From assembly GCF_001949145.1 (NCBI RefSeq), contig NW_019091695.1, positions 39,454-77,315 of the forward strand: DNA of 37,862 bases, in the 5' to 3' direction. The DNA comes from Acanthaster planci (taxonomy: Eukaryota > Echinodermata > Asteroidea > Valvatida > Acanthasteridae). The notes beneath the pieces were generated by a model that saw only the letters and a list, made by a program, of their open reading frames with translations, made no database searches and was not told the DNA's origin. The translations under genes and the position numbers were made by a program. Of this stretch, positions 28,361 to 37,862 are shown one piece after another. How positions within the stretch are numbered: the first letter of the stretch is position 1; every line of letters starts with the position of its first letter.

Positions 28361-29148
28361 TGCCTGACAAACCTAATACAACAAGAATTCTGTATTTATC
28401 GAAGTACATTATCGAGATATGGTGAAGACCTCAAAAAAATATAAAATTACCGGTATGTATAAAATCGTACAATGATATCACCTCCATGTTTATCTGTAAC
28501 ACTTGGTCTAATCAAATAACAGGTTTCATCCCGATCGGACCGACCACTCTATAGATACAGGGCTTTAAAATATGTGGATTTGTGGTAATGTCACATGACC
28601 CATGATGTCATCAAACCAATACTTAGCAGTGCACATTATTTTATTGTAGCCTTAGTCTGTACCAAGCATGAAGGCACTCGAATCAATACAAGTGTCAAAT
28701 TACATGTGCATAATTAAATTTTACATTTTCGAAAAATCATTAAAAAATCAACCAATGACGTCATCGTGACGTCATTTCAGATTCTGTGTAATTGGACTAT
28801 CATCTACCTACCCACTGAGTTTCATGACAATCAAACATGCCCTCATGTGTGTTTTTAAAAAAATCGCCTTTTGGTAACGTCATCATCACGTCACACAATT
28901 TAATTTTGCATTTATCTGCAAAAAGAATTTTGAAATTATCATGTTGCGTTAGTGAGATACGGTGAAAGCCATTAAAAATTCAAAATTCCATGGTGTTCAG
29001 TCATGCATGGCAGGAGGAATACCATCAAGATATCATTAGAAAGAATACTGCTTCTACCTTTCGGAGATCCTTCTACATTATAATCATATCTCATGGTTTG
29101 GGTATAATAACCCCTTTCCTCAGGGTTTAGTCTTTTCTGGGACACCCT
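28361..29148 (+). repeat. TGACGTCA-bearing repeat, copy A
   Basis: The block shows an internal two-module structure: module 1 (CAAACCTAATACAA, GAATT, GAGATA(T/C)GGTGAAGCC) at 28366-28610 and again from 28905, and module 2 (GTGTAATTGGACTATCATCTACCTACCCAC, CCTCATGTGTGTTTT) at 28720-28900. Palindromic TGACGTCA octamers stand at 28756-28763 and 28767-28774, with near matches at 28876-28893. It ends with TTTTCTGGGACACCCTG, a transposon-end-like word. It is a non-coding dispersed repeat, present again at 36470-37090. Confidence 0.8.
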
Positions 29149-29703
29149 GTAGTCTATTGTTGATTTAGGTCCTAGTATTCTTTTATGCCAAAAATGCTTC
29201 AGTTCAGGATCATTCCACCTCAGTTCACCAAATGAGTTAAAACCTCACCCCATCAGATTTATATAAAATTTGGTATATAGGTAAGTCATGGCCAAAAAAC
29301 CAGAAATTCAAATTTCATCTTCATCAGACCAACAGTTTTTGAGATTCACAATTCCGATTGTTCACTTTTTGCAAAAGAGGGCATGGCTACCAAATTTCAA
29401 GTTTCTCTAATTTAGCTACCTCTGGTCCGAGTAAAAAAAAGAAGGTATTTCTGAAAAGGGCAGATCACAGGAAATCTAAATCTGGCAATTTTTTTCTGCT
29501 TCGATTTACTTTTGAGTTGGATAACCTTTTGACCTATATTTTGACCATAAATTGCCACTGTGGAACACGAGCAACCTCATTGACACCATTATGAAAAATG
29601 TACGCATGTGTGCCAACTAAATCATCTGCAAAACTGGATGGGTTTTCTACTATAATCATGTTCATGCAAATCCTGTTTCATGCAATGTTGAGTTGGCATA
29701 TAC
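29149..29703. other. no gene seen
   Basis: Unassigned DNA between the TGACGTCA repeat and the hAT terminus. The open frame 29358-29594 is lysine/phenylalanine-rich with no recognisable motif and was not called. Confidence 0.45.
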
Positions 29704-29815
29704 AGGGTGTCTGTGGGTCCTTAAAAAGTCTTAAATTCAATTTTCTGAATGTAAGGCCTTGATAAGCATTAAAAAGGCTTAAATTTGGTTTTCAAAAGTC
29801 TTAAAAAAATCCTTT
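29704..29815 (+). repeat. hAT left terminus with AAAGTCTTAAA subterminal repeats
   Basis: CAGGGTGTCTGTGGGTCCTT is followed by TTAAAAAGTCTTAAATTC, then CATTAAAAAGGCTTAAATTT and TTCAAAAGTCTTAAAAAAAT. Repeated subterminal words of this kind are transposase-binding sites in hAT elements. Confidence 0.65.
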
Positions 29816-30480
29816 AGCAAATCATTTCCTCACCACACTCATATCCTCAATAAAATGATATCGTGATGTGAAAAGATTTTGTAATTGGGTCGTGAATTTT
29901 CCTGTAGGCCTATACTGTAACGTAAGCCTAGGCCTACCGCCATGTTACGCTGAGCTAAGTTCCTCGGTCCACGAGTGCTACGCACTGTAGGTATCCCTTG
30001 TAGATTTGTATGTACACATACGTGAAGGAAACGAAGGGTCCGATTTTCACACGAGTCAGATTTTCATGTCACACCGTCTGCCTGAAACAGGCCCTAAGAG
30101 TTACAACTCAAATCCCTGTATAAAGAGTCAGAGAACCACACAAGATAATGCCGCCATGCGCGATCACTGATATGCACAATCATGCGATGCAGTTACGTAA
30201 TCTATCCACATAAGGTGAATCGGCACAGAAATAGCGGATAGAGGGCACTACCTATACTAGGGCCGCTTAACATCGCCACATCACTGAGTCTGTGTGAAGA
30301 TTGCGTGGCCACACAGATTGACTGTTCGTACTCAGATTCGATACGTATGAATCAAGCCAGGTAGACCTACATGTACATGTACATGTGTACCGCCTGACCG
30401 CATGGACGTACTTGCGTGCGTGTCGACTTACATGATAGTACTTTCCGGAGTTTTCTGCTGCAGTCAATCGAGTCACCGCT

Positions 30481-30700
30481 ATGGGCAAGTGCAAATTTAA
30501 TGAAAAATGACAGTAGGTCTGCCAACTGGTTGAAACCAGTAGTCGGAAACACTTATGAGGCCCGCTGCATGGTCTGCAAGAAAAACTTCAAACTAGGAAC
30601 GATGGGGAAATTAGTGGTGGAGTCACATATGCGATGTAAAAAACATGTAACTGCAATAAGGGAGCAACGACAGACGGCACCAATCACTCAATATTGCTAA
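30481..30700 (+). pseudogene. hAT transposase exon 1, BED-like zinc finger
   Basis: The likely start is ATGGGCAAGTGCAAATTTAATG at 30481 (MGKCKFNEK), a common beginning of this hAT group. A shift within the next 15 bases leads to the frame with ANWLKPVVGNTYEARCMVCK, KNFKLGTMGKLVVESHMRCK and KHVTAIREQRQ. The C-x2-C...H-x5-H pattern (CMVC ... HMRCKKH) is a BED-type finger that binds the element ends. The exon runs into a TAA at 30698. Confidence 0.72.
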
Positions 30701-30759
30701 GCCATGTCAGTAGGCCCTCTGAAAGAAAAGAATGAACATTAAGAAAGTGTGACACCGGC

Positions 30760-31205
30760 ATTCAACAGAACCAGCCAGCTCTTCTGCAGTAAACGACCTC
30801 AGGGGAATGCTTGGTTCATCACCCACTCTCAAGGCAGAAGTACAGTGGTGTTTATATACTGCCACAAAACACCAGTCCTATAATGCTAATGAAGGTATTG
30901 GAGAAGTATTTTGTGCAATGTTCCCTGACTCTGACATAGCAAGAAACTTCACATACGGTAAGGATAAAACATTGTATGTACTCCACTTTGGCTTAGCACA
31001 GCATTTCAAGCAAGAGCTGATAGCTCACATCAATAAAGCCAAGACATTTGTGATGATGTTTGATGAAAGTTTGAATCAATCACCAAAGACAAAGCAGCTG
31101 GACCTTCATGTTTGTTTCTGGAACAACAATCTAGTCCAGTCCAGGTACCTGGGGTCACAGTTTATGGGGCATTCCACAGCTGAAGACCTACTGAAACATA
31201 TCAAA
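30760..31205 (+). pseudogene. hAT transposase exon 2, start of catalytic domain
   Basis: ASSSAVNDLRGMLGSSPTLK, EVFCAMFPDSDIARNFTYGK and LYVLHFGLAQHFKQELIAHI lead to TFVMMFDESLNQSPKTKQLD (first catalytic Asp in FDESLN) and SRYLGSQFMGHSTAEDLLKH. The exon ends at CAAA|GTAAGT (31205/31206), an excellent donor. A TGA about 20 codons upstream and a frame change from exon 1 show decay. Confidence 0.75.
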
Positions 31206-31843
31206 GTAAGTACATTGTTAACAGTAGTGCTAATGTTAGGCCTACTACTAGAACTAGAGGAAAATTTGGAGGTATAAAAAAATTAAATAATAAAGACTTG
31301 TGAATTTATATTTTGAGATAAATTGTAGAGCAGTTGTTGCGAAATTGAAGTTTTATAGGAAAGTAGAATAAACAAAATGAAATCAACCGATGAATTGGTA
31401 CAGGCCTACATGATGTAGACCTAGCTCGAACATCTAGCGTTCCAGGACAGACATGGTGAGGGTCACCCTATAATACCAGGAATTACTAATACCAAAATGT
31501 AGATGTAGGCCCCATCAAAGGAATTTTGATACAAGTTTTTAAGTTCAGTCACATGTATGACTGGGATTCACCCGTATCTCTGCACCTTTTTCTTTTTTTG
31601 GGGGGGGGGGGAGTGTGAGGGATTGTTTGGTTGCATGTGTGACATCTTGATTGACATCAAGACATGACTGTGTCTGAACCCAAAGCCTAGGGTGAGAATT
31701 AGGTATTAACACATTGCAAATACTATACAGGTGTACATGTTCATGCCAACATGGTCTTTATTGGGGATAGGGTTTTCTTTGCAGGGTTTTTGCCCATCCT
31801 GTGATCATTCATTTACGTCTTTATTAGGCCAAGTAAATTAAAC

Positions 31844-32150
31844 TTTAGGTTTCCCGTCCAGATTTTTGTGGAAAAGGAGGAGGCGGGGCTTCTTATTTTT
31901 TATTTTATGTTTTTCTTTATTTTTCCAAAATGGCTGCTGTTTCAGATATCCGGCAATCTACATCACCTTCGCTCTTGAAGGACACACAGAAGTCATTTCT
32001 TGCACAGTTTTAAACAAAAAATCACAGGTATCTCAAATGTGGAGAATTTCCCGACTTTTGGTGGATTTTTTGCACTTTTTAGTAAAAATAAAAAATTAAA
32101 AATCCATGCGGTGCCAAAAAAAGGAAGTGCGCAGGGACGGGAAACCTAAA
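31844..32150. mobile_element. 307-bp MITE in the hAT transposase intron
   Basis: Perfect 16-bp inverted ends: TTTAGGTTTCCCGTCC at 31844-31859 and GGACGGGAAACCTAAA at 32135-32150. The interior includes CCAAAATGGCTGCTG, possibly the start of a lost gene. No convincing target duplication is seen. Confidence 0.75.
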
Positions 32151-32288
32151 TCTTTTTTTTTTACTTCACCTTATTTGATTGTGAATTGGCAAGAGTTCCA
32201 TATGGGGATGCCACTAAATGTCTTTATAGTGACTTCAGAATTTAGTTACTTTATCGAGTGAGGAAGATGTAAGTTTTCTTAGCATACT

Positions 32289-32345
32289 CCAATCTCATAA
32301 GGTTTGTACACAGGTTGTCAAGTGACATCCCTGTATGAAATTCTT
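32289..32345 (+). repeat. intronic direct repeat, copy 1
   Basis: TCTCATAAGGTTTGTACACAGG followed by AAATTCTTTC resembles 33312-33365 (TCTCATAGGGTTTGTACGCAGG ... AAATCTTTCC). Both lie in hAT introns 50-110 bases before an exon, so a local duplication of intron sequence is likely. Confidence 0.5.
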
Positions 32346-32404
32346 TCTTAATTAGCTACTACCAAGGTACAAACCCATTTTACAATTTTTTTTTTCATCC
32401 CCAG

Positions 32405-32988
32405 GACTGCGTGGACAAACTAGACATGCAGAACCTCCTGTCAGCTAGTCTCCACGGATGGACCCAAAGTGAATTGGAAGTTCTACAATCATCTCGAGCA
32501 CGAGCAAGCAGATCAGTATGGTACTCGGCTAGTGTTGACGTAGGGAGCTGTGGCCTTCACACCGTTCATAATGCATTCAAGTCTGGTTTCTCTGTGTGGC
32601 ATCTGGATAAACTTCTCAGGGCAATGCACCACCTCTTTCACAACGTGCCAGCAAGGAGAGAAGATTTCACTACTGTCACCAAGTCATCTTCTCTTTCCAC
32701 TACCATTCTGTGGCCACAGGTGGATTGAAAACCTTCCTGTAGCACAGCGAGCTATAGATGTTTGGCCAGCACTTCTCAAGTATGTGGATGCTGTTAGGAG
32801 GAAAGTGCTCCCAAATCCTGGAACAGCATCATGAGACAATCGAAACAGCCCAGAAAGACCACTTCATCTTGGCAAAACTGCACTTCTTCATGGCTGTGTC
32901 AAGGACTTTCGACCCGTTTCTGACCAAGTACCAAACTGATGAACATCTGATGCCATTCCTTGGAAATGATTTGGCTGAACTGATGAAG
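32405..32988 (+). pseudogene. hAT transposase exon 3
   Basis: Opens after TTTCATCCCCAG (acceptor, 32403-32404). DMQNLLSASLHGWTQSELEV, DVGSCGLHTVHNAFKSGFSV (the hAT C-x2-H motif) and LFHNVPARREDFTTVT are in the first frame. After a shift near 32690 come FPLPFCGHRWIENLPVAQRA and VWPALLKYVDAV. After a second shift near 32815 follow AQKDHFILAKLHFFMAVSRT and FLGNDLAELMK. The exon ends at ATGAAG|GTAAGA (32988/32989). Order and motifs match the core of hAT transposases. Confidence 0.78.
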
Positions 32989-33415
32989 GTAAGATATTAA
33001 TGTCTGTAGCATCAAATTGTCCACGACCTAACCGATCTTAACCAATTCGGTGTGGATATATTTCCTATTCACAGTTAACTCGCCACGCAAGGCTTGGCAA
33101 CATTTCTTTTCATGCAATGACTCATCATCCGCATCGATCTGGTTAAATATAATGTACTTTTATTTAGGAAAGATTTCCATATGCCATTTTCACTTATTTT
33201 CCTCGAAAGTGACTTACAACTCCTTAGAAAGTAATTACATGCCATCACAGTCAATTTGAGCAGTGAGAAAATTTAAGCATTTTCGTAAACACACAGAATT
33301 TTTCAGACCAGTCTCATAGGGTTTGTACGCAGGGTGCTGAGTGAAAGTAGCATGTAAATCTTTCCCAGTGGACACTAATATTAATGCAGTAAGAAGGTTT
33401 GCATATTATTTTCAG

Positions 33416-33559
33416 ACTCTTTTGAGACGGTTTTTCAAGAAGGAGCTGCTGAAGAACATCTCTAGCCTGCAGCTGACCAAACTAGATGTTGCAGACGAGA
33501 AGAAGTGGGTTCGTCCAAATGATGCTGACATAGGCTTGGGAGTTGAAACTGTCATCAAG
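33416..33559 (+). pseudogene. hAT transposase exon 4
   Basis: Bounded by TATTATTTTCAG (acceptor, 33414-33415) and ATCAAG|GTAGTA (donor, 33559/33560). It encodes TLLRRFFKKELLKNISSLQL, TKLDVADEKKWVRPNDADIG and LGVETVIK in one open frame of 48 codons. It ends in phase 0, which fits the next exon. Confidence 0.7.
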
Positions 33560-33661
33560 GTAGTACAATAAATTTCAAAATCCTTTTACCCAAAGAATGG
33601 TTGAATCGTGCATTTATTTTTACTGATTTCATTCATTATTGATCTTGGACATTCTTTTTAG

Positions 33662-33818
33662 GAACTCTAGTGCAAACCAAACAGTGTAAGCGAGCTGTCT
33701 ATCCTGGTGTTTAGGAAGAATTGCATAAAGGGTATTTGTAACATAGTCAAGAAAGTGCAGGAGAAGAGCCCCCTGAAGTATTCCTATGTCAGACGGATGG
33801 CATGCTTGAACCCCAATG
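33662..33818 (+). pseudogene. hAT transposase exon 5
   Basis: Opens after ACATTCTTTTTAG. In phase with exon 4 it reads EL, a TAG, then CKPNSVSELSILVFRKNCIK, GICNIVKKVQEKSPLKYSYV and RRMACLNPN. KSPLKYxxVRxxxCLNP is a conserved hAT segment. The exon ends at CCCAATG|GTACAG (33818/33819), phase 1. It contains one in-frame stop. Confidence 0.7.
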
Positions 33819-33929
33819 GTACAGTACGTTGCATTTGAAAGTTAACACTGCGAAAAGGAATGGGAAAAAAAGCAAAAGGAATTCGCATTCGCATTCTGCA
33901 TTTTGACCACAACTTTTCCCCCCTTGCAA

Positions 33930-34170
33930 ATTCACAGTGAATGGGATGCGAAAGGGGCGAACGACGTGCGAAAACAGTGCGAAAATCGTACAAAAACAAT
34001 GCAAATCTTTTGTGAAAACGGCATGAAACATTTGCGAAAACATTGAGAGAAAAAAAAGTGTGCAAAAACAGTGTGAAAATTTTGCAAAAGCGGTGCGAAA
34101 GGTTCCGAAAATCACGCGGAAACTTGCAAAAACGAGAAGCATTGTGCAGCGAAAATGCTCAACACCTGCA
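33930..34170 (+). repeat. degenerate GTGCGAAAA-type periodic tract
   Basis: Words such as TGCGAAAACAG, TGCGAAAATCG, TTTGCGAAAACA, TGTGCAAAAACAG, TGTGAAAATTTTG and GTGCGAAAGG follow one another at roughly 11-12 base spacing. The spacing is irregular and the words diverged, so it is an old or slippage-derived simple tandem repeat. Confidence 0.65.
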
Positions 34171-35464
34171 ACACGCGTACGACTATTATGCAGTGAAGAG
34201 TCCACTATGCAGGCTGCGCTTTGCTTGTGGCCAGTTGGGACCAACTCTCCACGTGGTGTGCTGCTGTGGTCTAGTAGCGATTTCCTCGGCCGAGCCGTCG
34301 GGTCCATGCAGCGTGATCGCGGGGATGTGCTCACCACGGCGAGCCGCGCCCGCATGACCCAGTTGTTTTCTTGGATTACCATAAATAAACACTGGTCAAT
34401 GTTGGAGAATAAATTTCTAAAAAGTTGTCTGGATGTTGAGTGATTAAACGGGAGTCCCTAATTCATGAAGTCACGAAGCACCTGAAATGTGTGTATTACA
34501 ACAAACTTAACTTGCTCTGCTGTGGCGACATGGGTTATTTGCCCACTTGTTATTCTCGTGGTGTAGTTTGACACACAAAAAAATTAACAATGAAATACTA
34601 CATGCAGTACAGGTTTCTTTCGATCGACAAATAAAATCAACTGCTTTAATTGTACGTGTATCTTCATGTAGCAAATCTCGTCTTTTCGCCGATTGTGTTC
34701 AGAGTGACTTATCGGGTCTGTTTTCACTTGGGTTTCTGAAGACATGTTACTTTCTGTGGTCACATGGTAATTGGAAAAAGTCAGCGATTAGACTGTCCAT
34801 GAATGGGCTTGCAGTAGCAGTCGGGATGTCACGGTAGGTGTAGATGCAGTTTTTTGCTTTGCAATGCGGTGTGGCATCATGCACGAGGTCTCGTGGCGGT
34901 TTTTGAAGAGATTTGGTAATACTTTTTGATCGGCGGCACAAAAACGTTGAGATAACCGGATACAAGGCATATATTCTCAAATCACGGTACATACATCTGC
35001 CAATACATGTAAACGTAATTCATATACATGGCAACATGTGGATACATGTACATGTGCTCACAAGCGGTGCACATGTTGGGCATCCATCCAAGTGGGTTAA
35101 ATGCTTATAAGACATGTTAGAGAGCGCTACATAACGGCAATCTACTGTAATTCAGCTGTTCGGCTTTCAGTGCTTGTATCCAACCTCCACCACAGCCAGC
35201 TTTGATTTCACCTGTTGCACTGCATTTTGCTCAAAACCGAGAAACATACTACGTTGAAATTTTAATGCTGTCTTCCTCAAGTAATCTGAATATTCCTGAG
35301 AATTGAAGAACTTTTCTCTCAGACTGATTTTCCTCCACTTTCCATATTCAGAGATGCGCATGTTTGAAACCACAGAGAACAAAAACTTCCTGACGTCTAC
35401 AGGTACATGCACAAATACTACTAAATGAAGAAAGCTTGCAAAATTATTTCCCCAGTACCAGAGA

Positions 35465-35640
35465 AAATCTGTGAAAACATTTTCCCACTTAAGAGAAAAA
35501 GTGTGAGAATCTTTTCTCACTTGTGGGAAAAAGCGTGAAAATCTTTTCCCACTTGGGGGAAAATCTGTGAAAATATTTTCCCACTTGTGTGAAAAGGTGT
35601 GAAAATATTTTCCCACTTTTGGCACACTTTTCCACAATTT
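35465..35640 (+). repeat. 33-bp minisatellite with near-palindromic units
   Basis: Five units of 32-33 bases, each built on GTGAAAAT(C/A)TTTTCCCACTT and a G/A-rich spacer (for example GTGGGAAAAAGC). Because the unit is close to 33 bases, both minus-strand frames remain open and give 11-residue repeats (such as WENIFTDFPPS, GKRFSRFFPQV). The core nearly equals its own reverse complement, so each unit could form a small hairpin. Confidence 0.8.
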
Positions 35641-35932
35641 GTGAAATGAAAAGGAATTCCCTGGGAAGAGAAAAAATGTGACAAATTTTTCCCATTTTGG
35701 TGTTAACTTTCAAACGCAATGTACTGTATGTACAAGGAGCCACTTGTGCACCAAAAGGATGAAATACCTTGTACATAGATTTCTTCAGGACAAACAGTTG
35801 GCAGGAGGGGTTTCAGCCGGTAAGAACAAGCCCAGTTAATATATTGAAATAAAAAGGGATACAGGACTCTTTAAATAGAGATGTACATGTAATAATTGAT
35901 GATTTAAATACATTCAATCCATTTTATTAAAG

Positions 35933-36475
35933 GGGACGTGGTACTCCAAAAATTCGAGAAGATGCTCTCACTTGAGAGTAGGACTGAGCACTTCCAGTCA
36001 TTCCAGCCCCCAAAGAAGAGACTGGATGAGTTCCTGCATGAAGTTGTCAGTCAACCGCACCCTGAGCTGTGGGCATTATGTGTGAAGCTCCTCCTTCTGT
36101 CTAATGGACAAGCAACTCTTGAGTGTGGCTTCTCCATCAATAAGTGGAGACATGTAACACGCAAGAAGAGACTGTTGAAGTCCAGAGATTAGTACGTGAT
36201 CAAGTCACACAATGTGGTGGGGTTCTGAAAGTCCCTCTGAGTAAGAACTCCTTGCTGCGGCTTCAGCCCGATCAAAATACTGGGTCATCTGGACAATGAG
36301 AGGAAGAAGAAAGAGGATGCTGTGCAAGCGCAGAAAAGGAAAGCTGCTGAGGAAGACTTCCAGGAAATGAAGAAGAAAAATTCTTATTGATGTGTGTACC
36401 AGCCTCCAAAGTGATGAAGATAAGTCGTTGAACAGGTGGAGGGCAAATCCGCAACTGCATGTCAAAAATCAATAA
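35933..36475 (+). pseudogene. hAT transposase last exon, dimerisation domain
   Basis: Opens after ATTTTATTAAAG in the phase expected from exon 5. VVLQKFEKMLSLESRTEHFQ and RLDEFLHEVVSQPHPELWAL lead to LWALCVKLLLLSNGQATLEC and GFSINKWRHVTR, the hAT C-terminal (LW..L..LL.LS.GQA..E.GFS.N) dimerisation signature. After a stop at 36190 and frame changes, RDQVTQCGGVL and a charged helix (ERKKKEDAVQAQKRKAAEED) continue to a TAA at 36473-36475. AATAATAAATC at the end could serve as a poly(A) signal. Confidence 0.78.
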
Positions 36476-37090
36476 TAAATCACATGATGAGGTCATCATG
36501 ACGTCATTACAATGGTGATATCTTTGTATTGGGGTAGTTGCCTGGTGTCACTTTTGTGAAGATCGACACTTCATAAATGACCAAAATTAAGGCTTTTAAT
36601 CTGTGTACAAAGTCAATGGGAAAATTAAATAATAATTCATCTGATGACGTCATCATGACGGCATTTCAAATGTTGTGTAATTGGACTACTATCTACCTAC
36701 ACACCAAGTTTCTTGACTATCGAACCTTTCCTTATGTGTGTTTTGCAAAATTACCTTTTTAATGACGTCATCATGGCGTCACACAATTTTCCAAATTTCA
36801 TGCATTTACATATTGGCCAACAAACCTAATACAAAAAGAATTTTGAATTTATCATATTTGGTTAGTGAGATATGGCAAAAGCCCTTAAAAGTTCAAAATT
36901 ATGTATAAAATCACATGACGGCATCATGATGACGTCACACCAATTTTTATCTATAACACATCCCTGGCTAACAACATATCAAGTTTCAACCCAATTGGAC
37001 AAACCGTTTTGTAGATATACGGCTTTGAAATATGCAACTTGGTGATGATGTCATCATGACATCACGCTTCACAACACATCTTTGCTGTAA
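36476..37090 (+). repeat. TGACGTCA-bearing repeat, copy B
   Basis: Same family and orientation as 28361-29148. Module 2 (GTTGTGTAATTGGACTACTATCTACCTACACACC, CTTATGTGTGTTTTGC) is at 36640-36800 and module 1 (CAAACCTAATACAAAAAGAATTTTG, GTTAGTGAGATATGGCAAAAGCC) at 36820-37070. Exact TGACGTCA octamers lie at 36499-36506, 36645-36652, 36763-36770 and 36930-36937, with several one-mismatch copies. Its left edge abuts the hAT coding end. Confidence 0.8.
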
Positions 37091-37862
37091 GGACTATCAC
37101 TATGCCAACTTTGAATGATGTCCGGCAAAGATTTATGGCAAAAGTGCCGCAAAGGACAACCATGACAAAGAAGAAGACCCCCCAAAAAAATTATAACAAA
37201 AGCAAAAGCTTTTCACAAAATTTTGCAAAAAACCCCCAAAAATTCAAAGGTAAAACTTTTAAAATACCCTGTTGAAAATTGAGGTACTGTTTTAAACAAC
37301 AGAAAAATAAGTTTCCGATTCTGATGAATTAATTGTTGAAGAATCATACCTAACTAATAATATACCTATGGTTCACGGCTGTTCACAATGCCCCATTTGA
37401 TGACAAAATGTTTTGCACGTGTGCGAGATTTATCAAGGGGTCACTGCTTGATGATTAATACAAAAGTCATGACCCAGTTGCAAAGTGTTGCAGCTGTGGC
37501 ATAAAAAACAACAGGAAAATAACAATTTGAATTCAACATTACTGATCCCATTCGAGCGATTACAATTCATGCATACTTCTTTGGTTAGATTATAAAGAAC
37601 AGGTTGTAAGCGGCTCCCTTTCCTTGAGAAATTTGGGTCAAATCACAACCCGCAAATCTCATGCGCTGGGCGGAAAAGTCATTTTACATGACTTTAAAAG
37701 TGTCTATTTTGACCGATTGTGAATTTTGTTAAAGGTAGAAATGTCACTGGCATATAAAATGAATTTGGATCTATGTACTGATACTATATGGACTATATGT
37801 TTTCAAGCTTTGAAAAAAAAATGACAAAAAGACAAAGTTTCTGGAAAGTACTGCTTTGAGGA
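37091..37862. other. no gene seen
   Basis: AT-rich sequence with A-runs (37170-37260). No gene, inverted repeat or hAT right terminus was recognised. Confidence 0.5.

Larger units (their letters stand above)
33819..35932 (+). other. 2.1-kb hAT intron 5
   Basis: The interval between the donor at 33819 and the acceptor at 35931-35932 holds the GCGAAAA tract, a GC-rich patch at about 34205-34360 with no recognised gene, ACATGTA-rich DNA near 35000-35060 and the 33-bp minisatellite at 35465-35640. The open frames in the GC-rich patch on both strands show no family features. Confidence 0.55.
29704..36475 (+). mobile_element. hAT-type DNA transposon with multi-exon transposase, right end missing
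   Basis: The left end CAGGGTGTCTGTGGGTCCTT followed by repeated AAAAAGTCTTAAA words is typical of a large hAT group in animals. A transposase gene with BED-like finger, catalytic region and C-terminal dimerisation segment follows in six recognisable exons. The matching right end (AAGGACCC...GACACCCTG) is not seen after 36475, where TGACGTCA repeat copy B begins, so the right end appears lost. Insertions in the introns include a 307-bp MITE. Confidence 0.7.

Noticed and set aside
28740-28900. CRISPR-like or tandem regulatory array from the TGACGTCA words
   Set aside because: Spacing is irregular and the words sit in a larger dispersed repeat; no uniform repeats and spacers, and the genome is eukaryotic.
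33789-34382. 197-codon minus-strand frame with RF/FAxF repeats, and 35167-35776 frames with 11-residue repeats, considered as repeat proteins
   Set aside because: The repeats arise from the GCGAAAA tract and the 33-bp minisatellite; both lie in a transposase intron and lack gene signals.
1-37862. tRNA or rRNA genes
   Set aside because: No cloverleaf with A and B boxes or rRNA core sequence was recognised by eye; a tRNAscan or Infernal run would decide.

Overview
The window looks like repeat-rich intergenic DNA from a marine invertebrate, most likely a deuterostome such as an echinoderm or hemichordate. This is inferred from the AT-rich base composition, the frequent ACATGTAC and TAGGCCTA words, GT-AG introns, AATAAA signals and the mix of transposon families (DIRS, Ty3/Gypsy, Crypton-like, hAT, IS630-like DDE, Jockey/CR1-like LINE). 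Nothing in it looks bacterial or viral-episomal. No intact conventional host gene was recognised; almost every recognisable protein belongs to a mobile element and is broken by frameshifts or stops.

Layout. 1-465: 3' end of an unidentified coding region with an internally duplicated segment and an AATAAA overlapping its stop. 941-1235: a LINE/SINE-3'-end-like repeat. 1237-1916: a short inverted-repeat transposon carrying half of a THAP-like zinc finger. 2129-2815: a duplicated repeat and a fold-back. 3217-8370: a complete but decayed DIRS retrotransposon with gag, RT, RNase H, Dam-like region, tyrosine recombinase, inverted terminal repeats and the internal complementary region that defines the group. 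8371-12000: mostly featureless DNA. 12068-16887: a Ty3/Gypsy retrotransposon with a tRNA-Ser primer site and, unusually, a PHD finger between RNase H and integrase. 16888-19440: no gene.

19441-23330 is a nested insertion: an IS630/Tc1-type DDE transposase gene on the minus strand is split by a 5'-truncated LINE on the plus strand, with recognisable target-site duplications. 24717-26339 (minus) is a Crypton-like tyrosine recombinase gene with N-terminal zinc fingers. Beside it, 26643-27033 is a 391-bp element with perfect 15-bp terminal inverted repeats whose reading frame resembles the N-terminus of recombinase-derived proteins, followed by a 137-bp near-perfect palindrome. 28361-29148 and 36470-37090 are two copies of a repeat studded with TGACGTCA palindromes. 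Between them, 29704-36475 is a multi-exon hAT transposase gene whose introns hold a 307-bp MITE, a 33-bp minisatellite and a GCGAAAA-periodic tract.

The genes do not form a host pathway. They are independent mobile elements, layered on one another. The most notable observations are the PHD finger inside the Gypsy pol frame, the full DIRS end architecture, and three separate tyrosine-recombinase-related elements within 25 kb. Two ambiguous bases (9773, 16647) show that this is draft assembly sequence.
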